Origin: Nitrospirota bacterium
Lineage (GTDB): Bacteria > Nitrospirota > Thermodesulfovibrionia > Thermodesulfovibrionales > JdFR-88
DNA: 50,183 nt
Direction of reading: 5' to 3'
NCBI GenBank assembly: GCA_021813405.1
Contig: JAKAKS010000028.1
Location: forward strand, 1-50,183
Program-made: the position numbers and the translations under genes
Shown: in pieces, positions 22,694-31,161 of the stretch
How positions within the stretch are numbered: the stretch's first letter is position 1
Layout: each line of letters opens with the position of its first letter
The notes under the pieces: model-generated
The model's input: only the letters and a program-made list of their open reading frames with translations
What the model was told of the DNA's origin: nothing
Databases searched by the model: none

Positions 22694-23682
22694 CGCACTT
22701 CCCTCATGAACCTGGCCGCATCTTCCGGAGGTGTGGGATTAATATAGAACCCGGTGCCCCACTCAAATCCGGCTATCTTGGTAAGCTTGGGCATAATCTC
22801 TATGTGCCAGTGGAAGTACTCGCTCTGCTCCTCGCTGAACGGCGACGTATGGATGATAAAGTTGTAGGGAGGGGATTCCAGAATGGAATCGAACTGTCTT
22901 AAAACCCGTTGCATAATACCGGCCAGTCCAACAAAGCTCTTCTGCTGGGGTCCGAATGCGGCCTCATGGGCCTTGGGCAGTATCCAGGTCTCGAAAGGGG
23001 CACGGGGCGCAAACGGGGCTATTGCCACATAGCCGTCGTTTTCGCAGACCACCCTTTTGCCATCGGACATCTCCTGATAAATTATATCGCAAAAAATGCA
23101 TCTTTCCTTGGTCTCAAAGTGGTTTCTTGCACCTTTCATCTCGGCCTGCACCGTCCTTGGCACAATCGGCAGCCCGATTATCTGCGAATGGCTGTGTTCC
23201 AGGGACGCCCCGGCCTCATCGCCCTCGTTTTTGAATATGAGGGCGTATTTCAGCCTCTGGTCCTTTTTCATCTCCAGAAGGCGTATATAACAGGCCCAGA
23301 ACGTGTCCTCGACAGCCTTCTGGTCCATGGTGGCAAACGTAAGATAATGGTCCGGCGTCTCAACCACTACTTCGTGCATGCCCACGCCGGACATACGGTC
23401 GAACATCCCCTCCCCGCTTTTGGTCAGCGTGCCTGCTGGGTCCAGGGCCGGGAATTTATTGGGCATTACCCTTAACGTCCATCCAGGCATGTTAGGCTCG
23501 CTCCCGGCCGGCCTGAAGGCCATTATCTCCGGAGGCGTGGTATACTCGTTGCCGGGGCAAAACGGGCAGAAACCGCCTTTTTTCCTGTGTGCAATGGAAG
23601 TGAAATCCCTGGGCCTTTTCCCCCGCTCAACGGATATGATCACCCATCTGCCCAGTATCGGATCTTTTCTTAATTCAGGCAC
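22690..23682 (-). CDS. galT: Galactose-1-phosphate uridylyltransferase-like nucleotidyltransferase
   Basis: 330 residues of the HIT-related GalT family. It has a zinc-ligand pair CPFCPGNE, a second pair CIFCDI, and the active-site H-x-H-x-Q as EHSHSQIIGLP, whose second His forms the uridylyl intermediate. Family reactions move UMP or AMP between sugar-1-phosphates, and archaeal/deep-branching relatives act in starch or trehalose metabolism. The specific sugar is uncertain. The start is a GTG at 23682 with a perfect AGGAGG five bases upstream. First gene of the galT-glgA-kinase-regulator run, divergent from the RNase Z-like gene. Confidence 0.88.
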   Translation of the reverse strand: MPELRKDPILGRWVIISVERGKRPRDFTSIAHRKKGGFCPFCPGNEYTTPPEIMAFRPAGSEPNMPGWTLRVMPNKFPALDPAGTLTKSGEGMFDRMSGVGMHEVVVETPDHYLTFATMDQKAVEDTFWACYIRLLEMKKDQRLKYALIFKNEGDEAGASLEHSHSQIIGLPIVPRTVQAEMKGARNHFETKERCIFCDIIYQEMSDGKRVVCENDGYVAIAPFAPRAPFETWILPKAHEAAFGPQQKSFVGLAGIMQRVLRQFDSILESPPYNFIIHTSPFSEEQSEYFHWHIEIMPKLTKIAGFEWGTGFYINPTPPEDAARFMREVR

Positions 23683-23745
23683 TTAAACCTCCTATAAAGA
23701 GAACAAAAGCCAAATTTAATACTATAAATTATACTAGAAGGCTAC

Positions 23746-24729
23746 ATGAAGCCCACGTTTTTAGCAAAGGCCCTGAACAACCCCTTTGAGGACCCGTGTC
23801 TTTACGTCCGTCTCCTGCGGGAGAAACGGGCCATTCTGTTTGACATGGGTAAGCTGGACCATATTGCCGCATCCGAAGCCAACAAGGTAACCGAAGCCTT
23901 CGTTACCCATACGCACATAGACCATTTCATAGGCTTCGACCACCTCCTTAGAAACATACTGGGCAGGCGCGAGCCCCTCCGTATATTCGGGCCGGACGAG
24001 ATCATAGGCTGCATACAGGGAAAGCTCTCCGGATACGTCTGGAACCTCATCGGCCAATACCCGCTTCGCATAGAGGCGTATGGCGTCTCGCAGGCCGGCA
24101 TGCGCCATGTAAGTTTCCATGCCAAGCGCCGCTTCGAGCCTTCGGAGGCGGAAATTTTACCGGTAGCCGGAGGCGTTGTGTTTTCCGACGGCCACATAAC
24201 CGTAAAGGCCGCGCTTCTGGAGCATGATATAACATGCCTGGGTTTTTCAATGGAAGAAGACTACCATATCAATATTGACAAACCGGCCCTTGAAAAAATG
24301 GGGCTGGAGGTCGGCCCCTGGCTGGGCGAATTCAAGAAGGCGTTGCGGGCCGGGGCTTCGGAGGACACCATGTTCGAAGGGTTCAGGCTTGGTGAACTGA
24401 AAGACAAAATATCCATGATTACCAGGGGGCAGAAGATTGCATATATCATGGACTCCTCGCCAACTGAAAAGAACATAGAAAAGATCAGTGAACTGGCAAA
24501 TGGGGCCGGCAGCATGTATTGCGAGGCGTATTTCCTGAACCGCGAAGCAGGAAGGGCCTCCGAAAGGAGCCACCTGACGGCCCGGATAATTGGCACTATT
24601 GCAAAGGATGCGGGCGTGGGGGAGCTTGTTATCATGCATTGCTCTCCGCGATACTCGGAAAACGTGCGCGAGGTTTACGATGAAGCCGCGCAGTATTTTG
24701 GGGGCCGCGTGTCGCTGGCCAGAGGGTGA
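23746..24729 (+). CDS. RNase Z-like metallo-beta-lactamase-fold hydrolase
   Basis: 327 residues. The metal site THTHIDHFIGFD (HxHxDH) is near residue 63. Downstream, YIMDSSPTEKN and MHCSPRYSE hold the later ligand positions typical of the ElaC/RNase Z branch. The central insertion (about 85-135) would match an exosite arm. Its expected role is 3' processing of tRNA precursors, though distant members are hydrolases of unknown substrate. The ATG at 23746 has AGAAGG upstream, and TATACT near 23731 could be the -10 box. A single-gene unit, divergent from galT. Confidence 0.82.
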   Translation: MKPTFLAKALNNPFEDPCLYVRLLREKRAILFDMGKLDHIAASEANKVTEAFVTHTHIDHFIGFDHLLRNILGRREPLRIFGPDEIIGCIQGKLSGYVWNLIGQYPLRIEAYGVSQAGMRHVSFHAKRRFEPSEAEILPVAGGVVFSDGHITVKAALLEHDITCLGFSMEEDYHINIDKPALEKMGLEVGPWLGEFKKALRAGASEDTMFEGFRLGELKDKISMITRGQKIAYIMDSSPTEKNIEKISELANGAGSMYCEAYFLNREAGRASERSHLTARIIGTIAKDAGVGELVIMHCSPRYSENVREVYDEAAQYFGGRVSLARG

Positions 24730-25008
24730 TTGCTATGAACAGTTTTCGCCGGAACCTGGAGCCCGGCCAGCCATAAATTTACAAGGAGTGCGTCCACCTA
24801 CCTCGCGGGAACATAGGATGACTTCCTGATGCGTGATTCGCCCTCAAGTCCTCGCCGCAAAGCGGCTGGAGCTATGGCGGATGCCAATAGAAACATGCTT
24901 CTTATATGCTCCGCTCTCCAGAAAAAAAGGGGGGGATCGTAGCCAGTGGCACGAAGAATCTCACCCGAAGAGATTTGTGCAAAAAATTGCGTACATGTAG
25001 ACAGGGGG
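24730..25008. other. 279-bp convergent intergenic region
   Basis: Lies between the ends of the RNase Z-like gene and moaA. It contains a small GCCGC/GCGGC hairpin (24854-24866) and a poly-A/poly-G stretch near 24925-24935, but no clear T-run terminator. I see no supportable gene in it. Confidence 0.5.
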
Positions 25009-25998
25009 CTATCCTCCTATCGCGGACATTGAAGACAGAACTGGCATATCGTTTTCTTCGAGCCTGTGTCCAGCGGGTTTTATGGCAATGGCATTCCGGA
25101 AGAGTTTATCCAGTTCCTCATCTGATGCGCCCTTGCGCATAGGTGTCATTATGTCTATTTCTCCGCCCGAAAAGAGGCACGGTCTTATCTTCCCCCTTGA
25201 CGTTATACGCAGCCTGTTGCACCACTGGCAGAAGCACTCGCTTATCGGGCTTATAAAACCTATAATTCCTTTTGCGCCTGGAAGACGATAGTTTCTGGAA
25301 GGCCCCTTGCCTCTGAATTCATGGGGACGGAGGCTGCCAAGGGCCACCGATATTTTACTGGCAAGTTCTTCTTTTTTTACGCGTGCCCTGTTGCTCCATC
25401 TGCTGCGTCCAACTGGCATTAGCTCTATAAATCTAATGTGCCAATCCCTTTCCAGCGTCAGTTGGGCAAAATCGGTTGCCTCGTTATCGTTTATATCCCG
25501 GATTGGTACCACATTTATCTTTATGGGTGTAAGCCGTACGCGCTCTGCTTCCTCTATGCCTTTCCACACGCTGCCAAGCTCTCCGCCACGGGTCATAAGC
25601 CTGTACTTATTCTCATCCATGGTATCCATACTGATATTAACCCGGTCGAGGCCTGCTTGTTTGAGGCAGCCCGCCATCTCACCAAGCATCATGCCATTGG
25701 TAGTGAGTCCGAGTTCCTTTATTCCGATTTCTTTTATCTCCCGTACAAGTTCAAGTATGTCTGGCCTGAGCAGCGGCTCACCTCCGGTTATACGCACTTT
25801 CGAGACTCCACGCTCATGCGCGATCCGGACGAAGCGCACTATCTCCCCGGTCGTAAGCATCTCCGCTCTCCCCGGATGCGGCGCGCTTACATCTGGAACG
25901 CAATAAATGCATTTCAGATTGCACCGGTCAGTGATGGATATTCGCAGATAGTCTATCCGCCGGTCAAACGGGTCTTTCAGGCCCCCGGATTCATTCAT
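25009..25998 (-). CDS. moaA: GTP 3',8-cyclase (molybdenum cofactor step 1)
   Basis: 329-residue radical SAM enzyme that rearranges GTP on the way to cyclic pyranopterin phosphate. The SAM cluster motif is CNLKCIYC (about residues 27-34), and the second cluster is CFCQWCNRLR...KIRPCLFSG near 255-275. The C terminus ends in AIGG, the Gly-Gly tail needed for catalysis. The ATG at 25998 overlaps the stop of the preceding MoeA-like gene (ATGA); a start at 26013 is also possible. It is last of the molybdoenzyme locus, supplying cofactor to the enzyme encoded upstream. A local moaA copy next to one enzyme suggests dedicated supply. Confidence 0.93.
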   Translation of the reverse strand: MNESGGLKDPFDRRIDYLRISITDRCNLKCIYCVPDVSAPHPGRAEMLTTGEIVRFVRIAHERGVSKVRITGGEPLLRPDILELVREIKEIGIKELGLTTNGMMLGEMAGCLKQAGLDRVNISMDTMDENKYRLMTRGGELGSVWKGIEEAERVRLTPIKINVVPIRDINDNEATDFAQLTLERDWHIRFIELMPVGRSRWSNRARVKKEELASKISVALGSLRPHEFRGKGPSRNYRLPGAKGIIGFISPISECFCQWCNRLRITSRGKIRPCLFSGGEIDIMTPMRKGASDEELDKLFRNAIAIKPAGHRLEENDMPVLSSMSAIGG

Positions 25999-27074
25999 TT
26001 CCCGAATGGGCATTCAGGATACCTGCACTCCTTGCAATGCAGACAAAGCCCTCCATGGCCAAGCTCCGCAAGCTCTCTTCGTCCTATCTTTTCTTCGGCA
26101 AGTATTCTGGGGAAAATGAGATCAAATATGGTTATATTATGGTACATGCCGCATGCCGGGATTCCCAAAACCGGGATTGTCCTCCCATTTCTTTCAAGGT
26201 TTGCAACAAGGAACATCGCCCCCGGCAAAACAGCGGAGCCATAGGTAATATCCTTTGCCCCGATCTGCCGGATAGCAAATCTCGTCACGTCGTCAGGATC
26301 TACGGACATCCCACCAGTGGTCACCAGGAGGTCCACGCCGGCTTCGATGAGTTCTTCCAGTCTTTTAGTGATATACGCCACGTCATCAGGGGCGTAGTAA
26401 AGCCCAACAATTTCGCCTCCGAATTCCTCTACCTTTTTTCTTATCACCGGGGCAAATGCATCCTTTATCTTTCCGTGGTAGACCTCGCTTCCGGTTATTA
26501 CCACGCCGGCGCGAGGCTTCCTCAACTGCTTCACTTCTATTACTGCCGAGCTTGACACTGCCGATACCGCATCGAGCACTGTTTTCCGCTTGATTACAAG
26601 CGGTATGGCCCTCGTCCCGGCAACTACCCGGCCTTTCTTAACCAGGGTATTATCGTGCAGGGCTGCGCACATCACATCTCCAAGCATATTGAAGGCAAGG
26701 AGGGCCTCTTTATCCACTTTTAAAAGCCCGTCACGCGCGGCGATGATGTTTATTTTCCCTTCAATGGGCCCGCCCTCTATAGTTACCCCTTCTCCCATGA
26801 GCGCTGCCGCAAGAATATGCGCGGCCTCGTCTTCATGCATCTCGTCTGGGGCGATCTCCAGAATGAAAAGTCTTTCTTTCCCCAGCCTCCGGAGATGGCA
26901 TACGTCTTCCTGTCTGATAATGTGCCCTTTTTTGAAGGCCCTGCCTTTGAACTCTCCAGGCCGTATTTCAGTTATATCGTGGGCCAGCACCGCGCCCACG
27001 GCATCCGCTACGGGAATTGCCTTCCCGCCTGTCATGTCACTGCTTCCTATGTCAAAGCCCAGATCATCGCACAT
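25995..27074 (-). CDS. MoeA/MogA-like molybdopterin-binding protein with a Cys-rich tail
   Basis: 359 residues. The first 70 residues recall MoeA domain starts (DAVGAVLAHDITEIRPGE). The middle is a MoaB/Mog-type molybdopterin-binding fold with RAGVVITGSEVYHGKI and LLVTTGGMSVDPDDVTR, the acidic-loop motifs used for molybdate insertion. The extreme C terminus has four cysteines in GLCLHCKECRYPECPFGK, which is not a standard MoeA feature and could bind an FeS cluster or zinc. It is shorter than full MoeA (about 400), so a specialised maturase is more likely than the housekeeping enzyme. It is encoded 20 nt after tatA and overlaps moaA. Confidence 0.82.
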   Translation of the reverse strand: MCDDLGFDIGSSDMTGGKAIPVADAVGAVLAHDITEIRPGEFKGRAFKKGHIIRQEDVCHLRRLGKERLFILEIAPDEMHEDEAAHILAAALMGEGVTIEGGPIEGKINIIAARDGLLKVDKEALLAFNMLGDVMCAALHDNTLVKKGRVVAGTRAIPLVIKRKTVLDAVSAVSSSAVIEVKQLRKPRAGVVITGSEVYHGKIKDAFAPVIRKKVEEFGGEIVGLYYAPDDVAYITKRLEELIEAGVDLLVTTGGMSVDPDDVTRFAIRQIGAKDITYGSAVLPGAMFLVANLERNGRTIPVLGIPACGMYHNITIFDLIFPRILAEEKIGRRELAELGHGGLCLHCKECRYPECPFGK

Positions 27075-27094
27075 TTTCTGCCGCCCGCATTATC

Positions 27095-27289
27095 TCATTC
27101 TGAATTTTTTGCGCTCTTTGAATGAGGTTTCAGTTCAATTTCATCCTGCCCGTTCAGCGCCTTCTTGAAATCCCTGATGCTCTTGCCAAGTCCCGATCCT
27201 ATCTGCGGCAATTTACCTGGGCCAAACACCAGAAGCGCTATCGCCAGCACCAGGATAAGATGCATCGGCTGCAACAAATCACCAAACAT
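27095..27289 (-). CDS. tatA: TatA-type twin-arginine translocase subunit
   Basis: 64 residues. It has a short hydrophobic helix (MHLILVLAIALLVFGPGKLP) with the diagnostic FGPGKLP hinge, an amphipathic helix (GSGLGKSIRDFKKALNG) and a charged tail. It forms the pore of the Tat pathway that exports folded cofactor-loaded proteins. Its place between the chaperone gene and the cofactor genes fits export of the TAT-signalled catalytic and FeS subunits encoded upstream. No tatB or tatC is here, so the rest of the translocase must come from elsewhere. Confidence 0.93.
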   Translation of the reverse strand: MFGDLLQPMHLILVLAIALLVFGPGKLPQIGSGLGKSIRDFKKALNGQDEIELKPHSKSAKNSE

Positions 27290-27366
27290 GTATTCCTCCT
27301 TCCAGGTTCCTCACGTTTTAAAATAAGCTGACTATTACCAAATCAATTACCCGCGTCCTCCAGGCC

Positions 27367-28023
27367 TTAAAAGCGGCATTCGCTTGATATGTAATTCTGG
27401 GTGAAAGCGGCAACCAGCCTGTAAAACTCAGGGGCTGCTTTCGTATGCATTTCGTTCAGGTAATCGTTAATCCAGCTCCGGATAAAACGCTCAAAAAAAC
27501 TCTTTTCCCTGAAAACAACATCATTTAAAAGATCGGAAGCGCCCCGTTCCAGGTAATGTTGTTCTTTGCCTATGAGGAAGGACATGAAACTAAACAGACT
27601 GGCAACGTGGTCCGGATGAAACACAAAGACGTCTTCCCTGTCATTTATGAATCTGGCGCCGAATGCGCCATATGTGGCCGTCAATTCTTCTGAAAGGCCG
27701 CCATAAAAGCCGTTCTTCATGTCCGGCCCCATGAAGGCGGAAGCGACTGGCGGGACATAGGCATTTGAACCGGGAATTAAAAAAATCTCCTCAAACTGCT
27801 GACAAAGCCCTTTTATCCTATCTTTGTCAGACAGAAGTCTTTCAACGGCAAGCTTAAGCTTGCTAGTTGCCTCATCGCATTTGCAGAACTCCCCAAGAAA
27901 GGCCAGCAGGCCCTCCGTATTTAATTTCGTCAGGAGGGCCTCGTCCGGTCTTTTTGAAAACAGTTCCGACAGCACGTCATACGTGAGCTTTCTATCAAAG
28001 CACAATTCTTTCGCCGCCTTCAT
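27367..28023 (-). CDS. TorD/DmsD-like molybdoenzyme chaperone
   Basis: 218 residues, all-helical in character. It carries TorD-family features: YDVLSELFSKRPDEAL near the start, a central FEEIFLIPGSNAYVPPVAS (the E-x3-F-x-PG-x-x-x-PP region), and HPDHVASLFSFMSFLIG, an H/D-containing signature. Such chaperones bind the TAT signal of one molybdoenzyme and hold it back until the cofactor is inserted. The ATG at 28023 lies just inside the stop region of the catalytic subunit gene; the TTG at 28050 has poor spacing from a ribosome site. The partner is almost certainly the enzyme encoded directly upstream. Confidence 0.85.
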   Translation of the reverse strand: MKAAKELCFDRKLTYDVLSELFSKRPDEALLTKLNTEGLLAFLGEFCKCDEATSKLKLAVERLLSDKDRIKGLCQQFEEIFLIPGSNAYVPPVASAFMGPDMKNGFYGGLSEELTATYGAFGARFINDREDVFVFHPDHVASLFSFMSFLIGKEQHYLERGASDLLNDVVFREKSFFERFIRSWINDYLNEMHTKAAPEFYRLVAAFTQNYISSECRF

Positions 28024-28036
28024 GTCTATGGCCGCT

Positions 28037-31000
28037 CTATACTTTCTCAACCTTCACCGGTGTATCGTAGTAATTCATGGAGCCGCCCACAGGATCCGTT
28101 AAAGAGACGGTCCAGCCGTCGGCTGCGGCGATTGATTCATCCACAAGCATCAGCGGGTTCAGGTGTGTTCCCGTGTTCCGCGCCGGATCGCCTTCGTACT
28201 TTTTGCCGTTTATGTACCAGGAGCCGCTGCCGGCCTGCCATCTGCCAAACGGGGCGGAGAAAGTCACCACTCCCGGCCGCAGGGCAAGCCTTATCCGGGC
28301 TATTGCTTCCATCCCTTTTGCATATGTAGGGGAGCTGATTTTTAAACGGTCGCCATCGCTTACATTGAGCTTTTTGGCATCCACTTCGCTGATTTCAACG
28401 AAATTGCCCGGCAGAAGCTCAATAAGCCACGGGTCGTGCATGGTCCTGGATTTGGAATGGATTGGCAGCCTGTAGGTGGAAAGCATAAACGGATATTCTT
28501 TCCTGGAATATTTTTTATAAATGAGGTTCCCTTTCATGTCCCTGACAGGTTCCAGCATGGTAGTGCCATTAAACCTTTCGCCGGTTATCGCGTTGTGGGT
28601 GCTTGCGACTTTTTCAGCGTACATCTGCACGGCGATCTTCTTGGCCCCCCATCTGTGGGTTACCCATTTACCCGTATATGCAACATCCTGTCCTTCAAAC
28701 CTGCCGCCCCTTGCCATCACGTAGGCAACTTTTTTCCATTCCTCAGGCTTGAGGGCATCGGGATATTTTTTAACGTACTCCTTCACCGTGTCCATCTCCA
28801 CGCCGTCCGCGTCGGGCACGGGCCCAAGTTTAACCATGCCCCCTATTTCCTTCTTCAGCAGGCTCTTGTCATAAGCTATATTGGCCACCATTTTCAGGTA
28901 GTAATCTTCCCTCTGGTCGAGGTCTCCGCCTTCTAGGAAGGCGTTTTTGCCGAAGCCGGGCAGGCCCAGTTTTTTTGCCACATCTATCAGGAAATTCTCC
29001 ATGCAGACGGGTCTACCTTCGGTGGTTTTGGCCGTCATCGGCTCAATTACCGGCTGCCGCACCGCTATGCGCGACGTTGCATAAGTGGGGAGGCTGCCCA
29101 GAGCGCCCCAGCATTCGAGATAAGTGGTGTCCGGAACTATATAGTCCGCGTATTTGGAGCTTTCCGAGACCACTATATCGCAGTTTATGTACAAAGGCAC
29201 TTTTTCGAGGTCTTTGGCCATCCTGATCCATCCAAGAGACTCGTCATTGCCGCCGCCATGCCCCGGATTGGACCACGCGGGGTTGCCCATTGTCATGAAG
29301 AAAATCTTTGCGGGATACGGGTACTGGAAGTATATGCCGGCCCATTCCTCCTGCCATACGCCGAAACCGAAGGGAAACCATGGGCGTTTGGCGGGAAACG
29401 GTGACGCCCCCGAAGCTAGTTTTTTCTTGTACCCGGCAGTGTCCTCATAGAAACTGCCTTCCCTGGAAATCTTGACCCCCTTGGGGGCCACAAAACCCGG
29501 CCACTTGGCCATGTCGTATCTGCCGCCCATGGCATTGGCAGCGCCTCCGCCGGCGATATATCCGCCTTGCCAGTCCACATTGCCTATGAGCACGTTCAGC
29601 ATAAGTATCGCCCGCGCATTGTAATAGCCGTTTGTGTGCTTTACAGGGCCCCTGTACAAATCGGCGACGGCCTTTTTGCCGTGAGAAGTGAACTCTCTGG
29701 CAAGTTCCTCTATCACTTTTCTGGAGATGCCAGCCTCCTGCTCATACTGTTCCATCGAATGGGCGGAAAGTTCCTTCCAGAGCATCTGCATGCTTGTGAG
29801 GCAGGCAACACCGTTTACGGTCACAGGCTTCAGCGACAAAAAGCCCGTTGGCCATAATTCAGCCTTTTTAGAGGACGAAGCAGGCATATCTTTTCCGGAC
29901 GCTTTATCAATAACAAGTATCTCCTTGCCGTTCTTTAAGAACTTGCCTGCATCCTTGTTGGATTCATCAGCTATTACCAGGAAGGAGGCGTTGGAAAAAC
30001 TCGGTTCGCCATTTGTTTGGGCGGCATCGTTATTAGGACTCTCAAGATAGTTCTCATCATATTTTTTATTCTCGATGATCCATCTTAGCATGCCCATTGC
30101 GAAAGCCCCGTCGCCATCCGGTTTGACCGGCACGTAATCCGCATGGGCTATCTGATGGCCGCCCCTGGGGTCGATAAATACTATCTTGCATTTTCCGCTT
30201 GCCGTTGCCTCGGCGGACCTCCTTGCAAGGGTCTGCATCGGAAAGTTCGATTCATAGTAATTGGCGCCAAAGAGCAGTATGTATTCGGAGTTTGGCAGAT
30301 CGGGTTTGAGCATCGCGTTGCCGGCGTAAGTATTCAGCGTTGCCACATGGTGTGAAAGCTCACAGACTGACACATGGGGTATCGCATTGACTGATCCCAG
30401 GGCGTTTGCGAACCTGGTTACAAAATTGTTCTGGCCGCCTTCGGCTCTGCCCCAGGTGGCTACGAACTGATTGGTCTTTGGCCCGAAATCGGGGTTGTCG
30501 GGGTCCGCGGGCTCAAACCTGTTTTTGCCGTCGTTCCATAGCTGTTTGAAACCTTCCACAAACCTGTTCTCCTCGCCGGGCACATCTTTGAAGAGATATC
30601 CGCCGTTTACAACCTCGTCAATAAGCTGCTCGTAGGATATGGCCTGGAATTTCCCGGACCCTCTCGGGCCGCTCCGCTTCAGCGGGACATAGATTCTGTA
30701 GGGATCATACGCGGTTTGTATCCCCGCCTGCCCCCTCGGGCAAAGCGAGTGGGAGCCGTTCACGTAAGGTTTTTTGGTATTGAAAGTGCCTCCCACGTAA
30801 ACTATCGCGTCTTTGGAAGGGGTGTCATAATCCAATGTTGGCTGGGTGGTTTGAATATCGTACGGATTGCCATCAAGCTTTACTATCGTCCCGTTGAATA
30901 CCCTGGCAATGAGGCCGCAGTCGCCATGGCATTGTTTGCAGACGGAAAATTTTACGTTTACTCCCGGCCAGTTTTCCACCCTGCCGGGGTAGGAGGATTT

Positions 31001-31117
31001 TGCGTCACTTGATAAAACCTTCGGCAGTTCGGCCTGGTCCAGGCCGCCGCCCGCTATGATTATGCCCGCCCCGAATGTACAGCCTTTTAAAAAATCTCTT
31101 CTATCTATGTTAGACAC
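28037..31117 (-). CDS. TAT-exported molybdopterin oxidoreductase catalytic subunit (DMSO reductase family)
   Basis: 1026 residues. TAT signal NIDRRDFLKGCTFGAG; a [4Fe-4S] set at Cys60, Cys63, Cys67 and Cys126 (CKQCHGDC ... LCPRGQ); and a putative molybdenum ligand Cys252 in PHVSVCELSHHVA. The C-terminal dinucleotide-binding beta-barrel region ends near GTHLNPLMLV. Size and layout resemble tetrathionate/thiosulfate/arsenate-type reductases or their relatives, but the substrate cannot be read from sequence. The GTG at 31117 has AGGAGG seven bases upstream. It is encoded between its FeS partner and its chaperone. No NrfD-type anchor follows, so electrons must come through a soluble or shared carrier. 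Confidence 0.93.
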   Translation of the reverse strand: MSNIDRRDFLKGCTFGAGIIIAGGGLDQAELPKVLSSDAKSSYPGRVENWPGVNVKFSVCKQCHGDCGLIARVFNGTIVKLDGNPYDIQTTQPTLDYDTPSKDAIVYVGGTFNTKKPYVNGSHSLCPRGQAGIQTAYDPYRIYVPLKRSGPRGSGKFQAISYEQLIDEVVNGGYLFKDVPGEENRFVEGFKQLWNDGKNRFEPADPDNPDFGPKTNQFVATWGRAEGGQNNFVTRFANALGSVNAIPHVSVCELSHHVATLNTYAGNAMLKPDLPNSEYILLFGANYYESNFPMQTLARRSAEATASGKCKIVFIDPRGGHQIAHADYVPVKPDGDGAFAMGMLRWIIENKKYDENYLESPNNDAAQTNGEPSFSNASFLVIADESNKDAGKFLKNGKEILVIDKASGKDMPASSSKKAELWPTGFLSLKPVTVNGVACLTSMQMLWKELSAHSMEQYEQEAGISRKVIEELAREFTSHGKKAVADLYRGPVKHTNGYYNARAILMLNVLIGNVDWQGGYIAGGGAANAMGGRYDMAKWPGFVAPKGVKISREGSFYEDTAGYKKKLASGASPFPAKRPWFPFGFGVWQEEWAGIYFQYPYPAKIFFMTMGNPAWSNPGHGGGNDESLGWIRMAKDLEKVPLYINCDIVVSESSKYADYIVPDTTYLECWGALGSLPTYATSRIAVRQPVIEPMTAKTTEGRPVCMENFLIDVAKKLGLPGFGKNAFLEGGDLDQREDYYLKMVANIAYDKSLLKKEIGGMVKLGPVPDADGVEMDTVKEYVKKYPDALKPEEWKKVAYVMARGGRFEGQDVAYTGKWVTHRWGAKKIAVQMYAEKVASTHNAITGERFNGTTMLEPVRDMKGNLIYKKYSRKEYPFMLSTYRLPIHSKSRTMHDPWLIELLPGNFVEISEVDAKKLNVSDGDRLKISSPTYAKGMEAIARIRLALRPGVVTFSAPFGRWQAGSGSWYINGKKYEGDPARNTGTHLNPLMLVDESIAAADGWTVSLTDPVGGSMNYYDTPVKVEKV

Positions 31118-31161
31118 AATCCGTCCTCCTCATCAGATTATTCATTGCCGCTTGTTTGCGC

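Noticed and set aside
24798-24896. 32-codon minus-strand ORF after moaA
   Set aside because: No Shine-Dalgarno sequence and no recognised relatives; it sits in a convergent intergenic region and is too short to support by eye.
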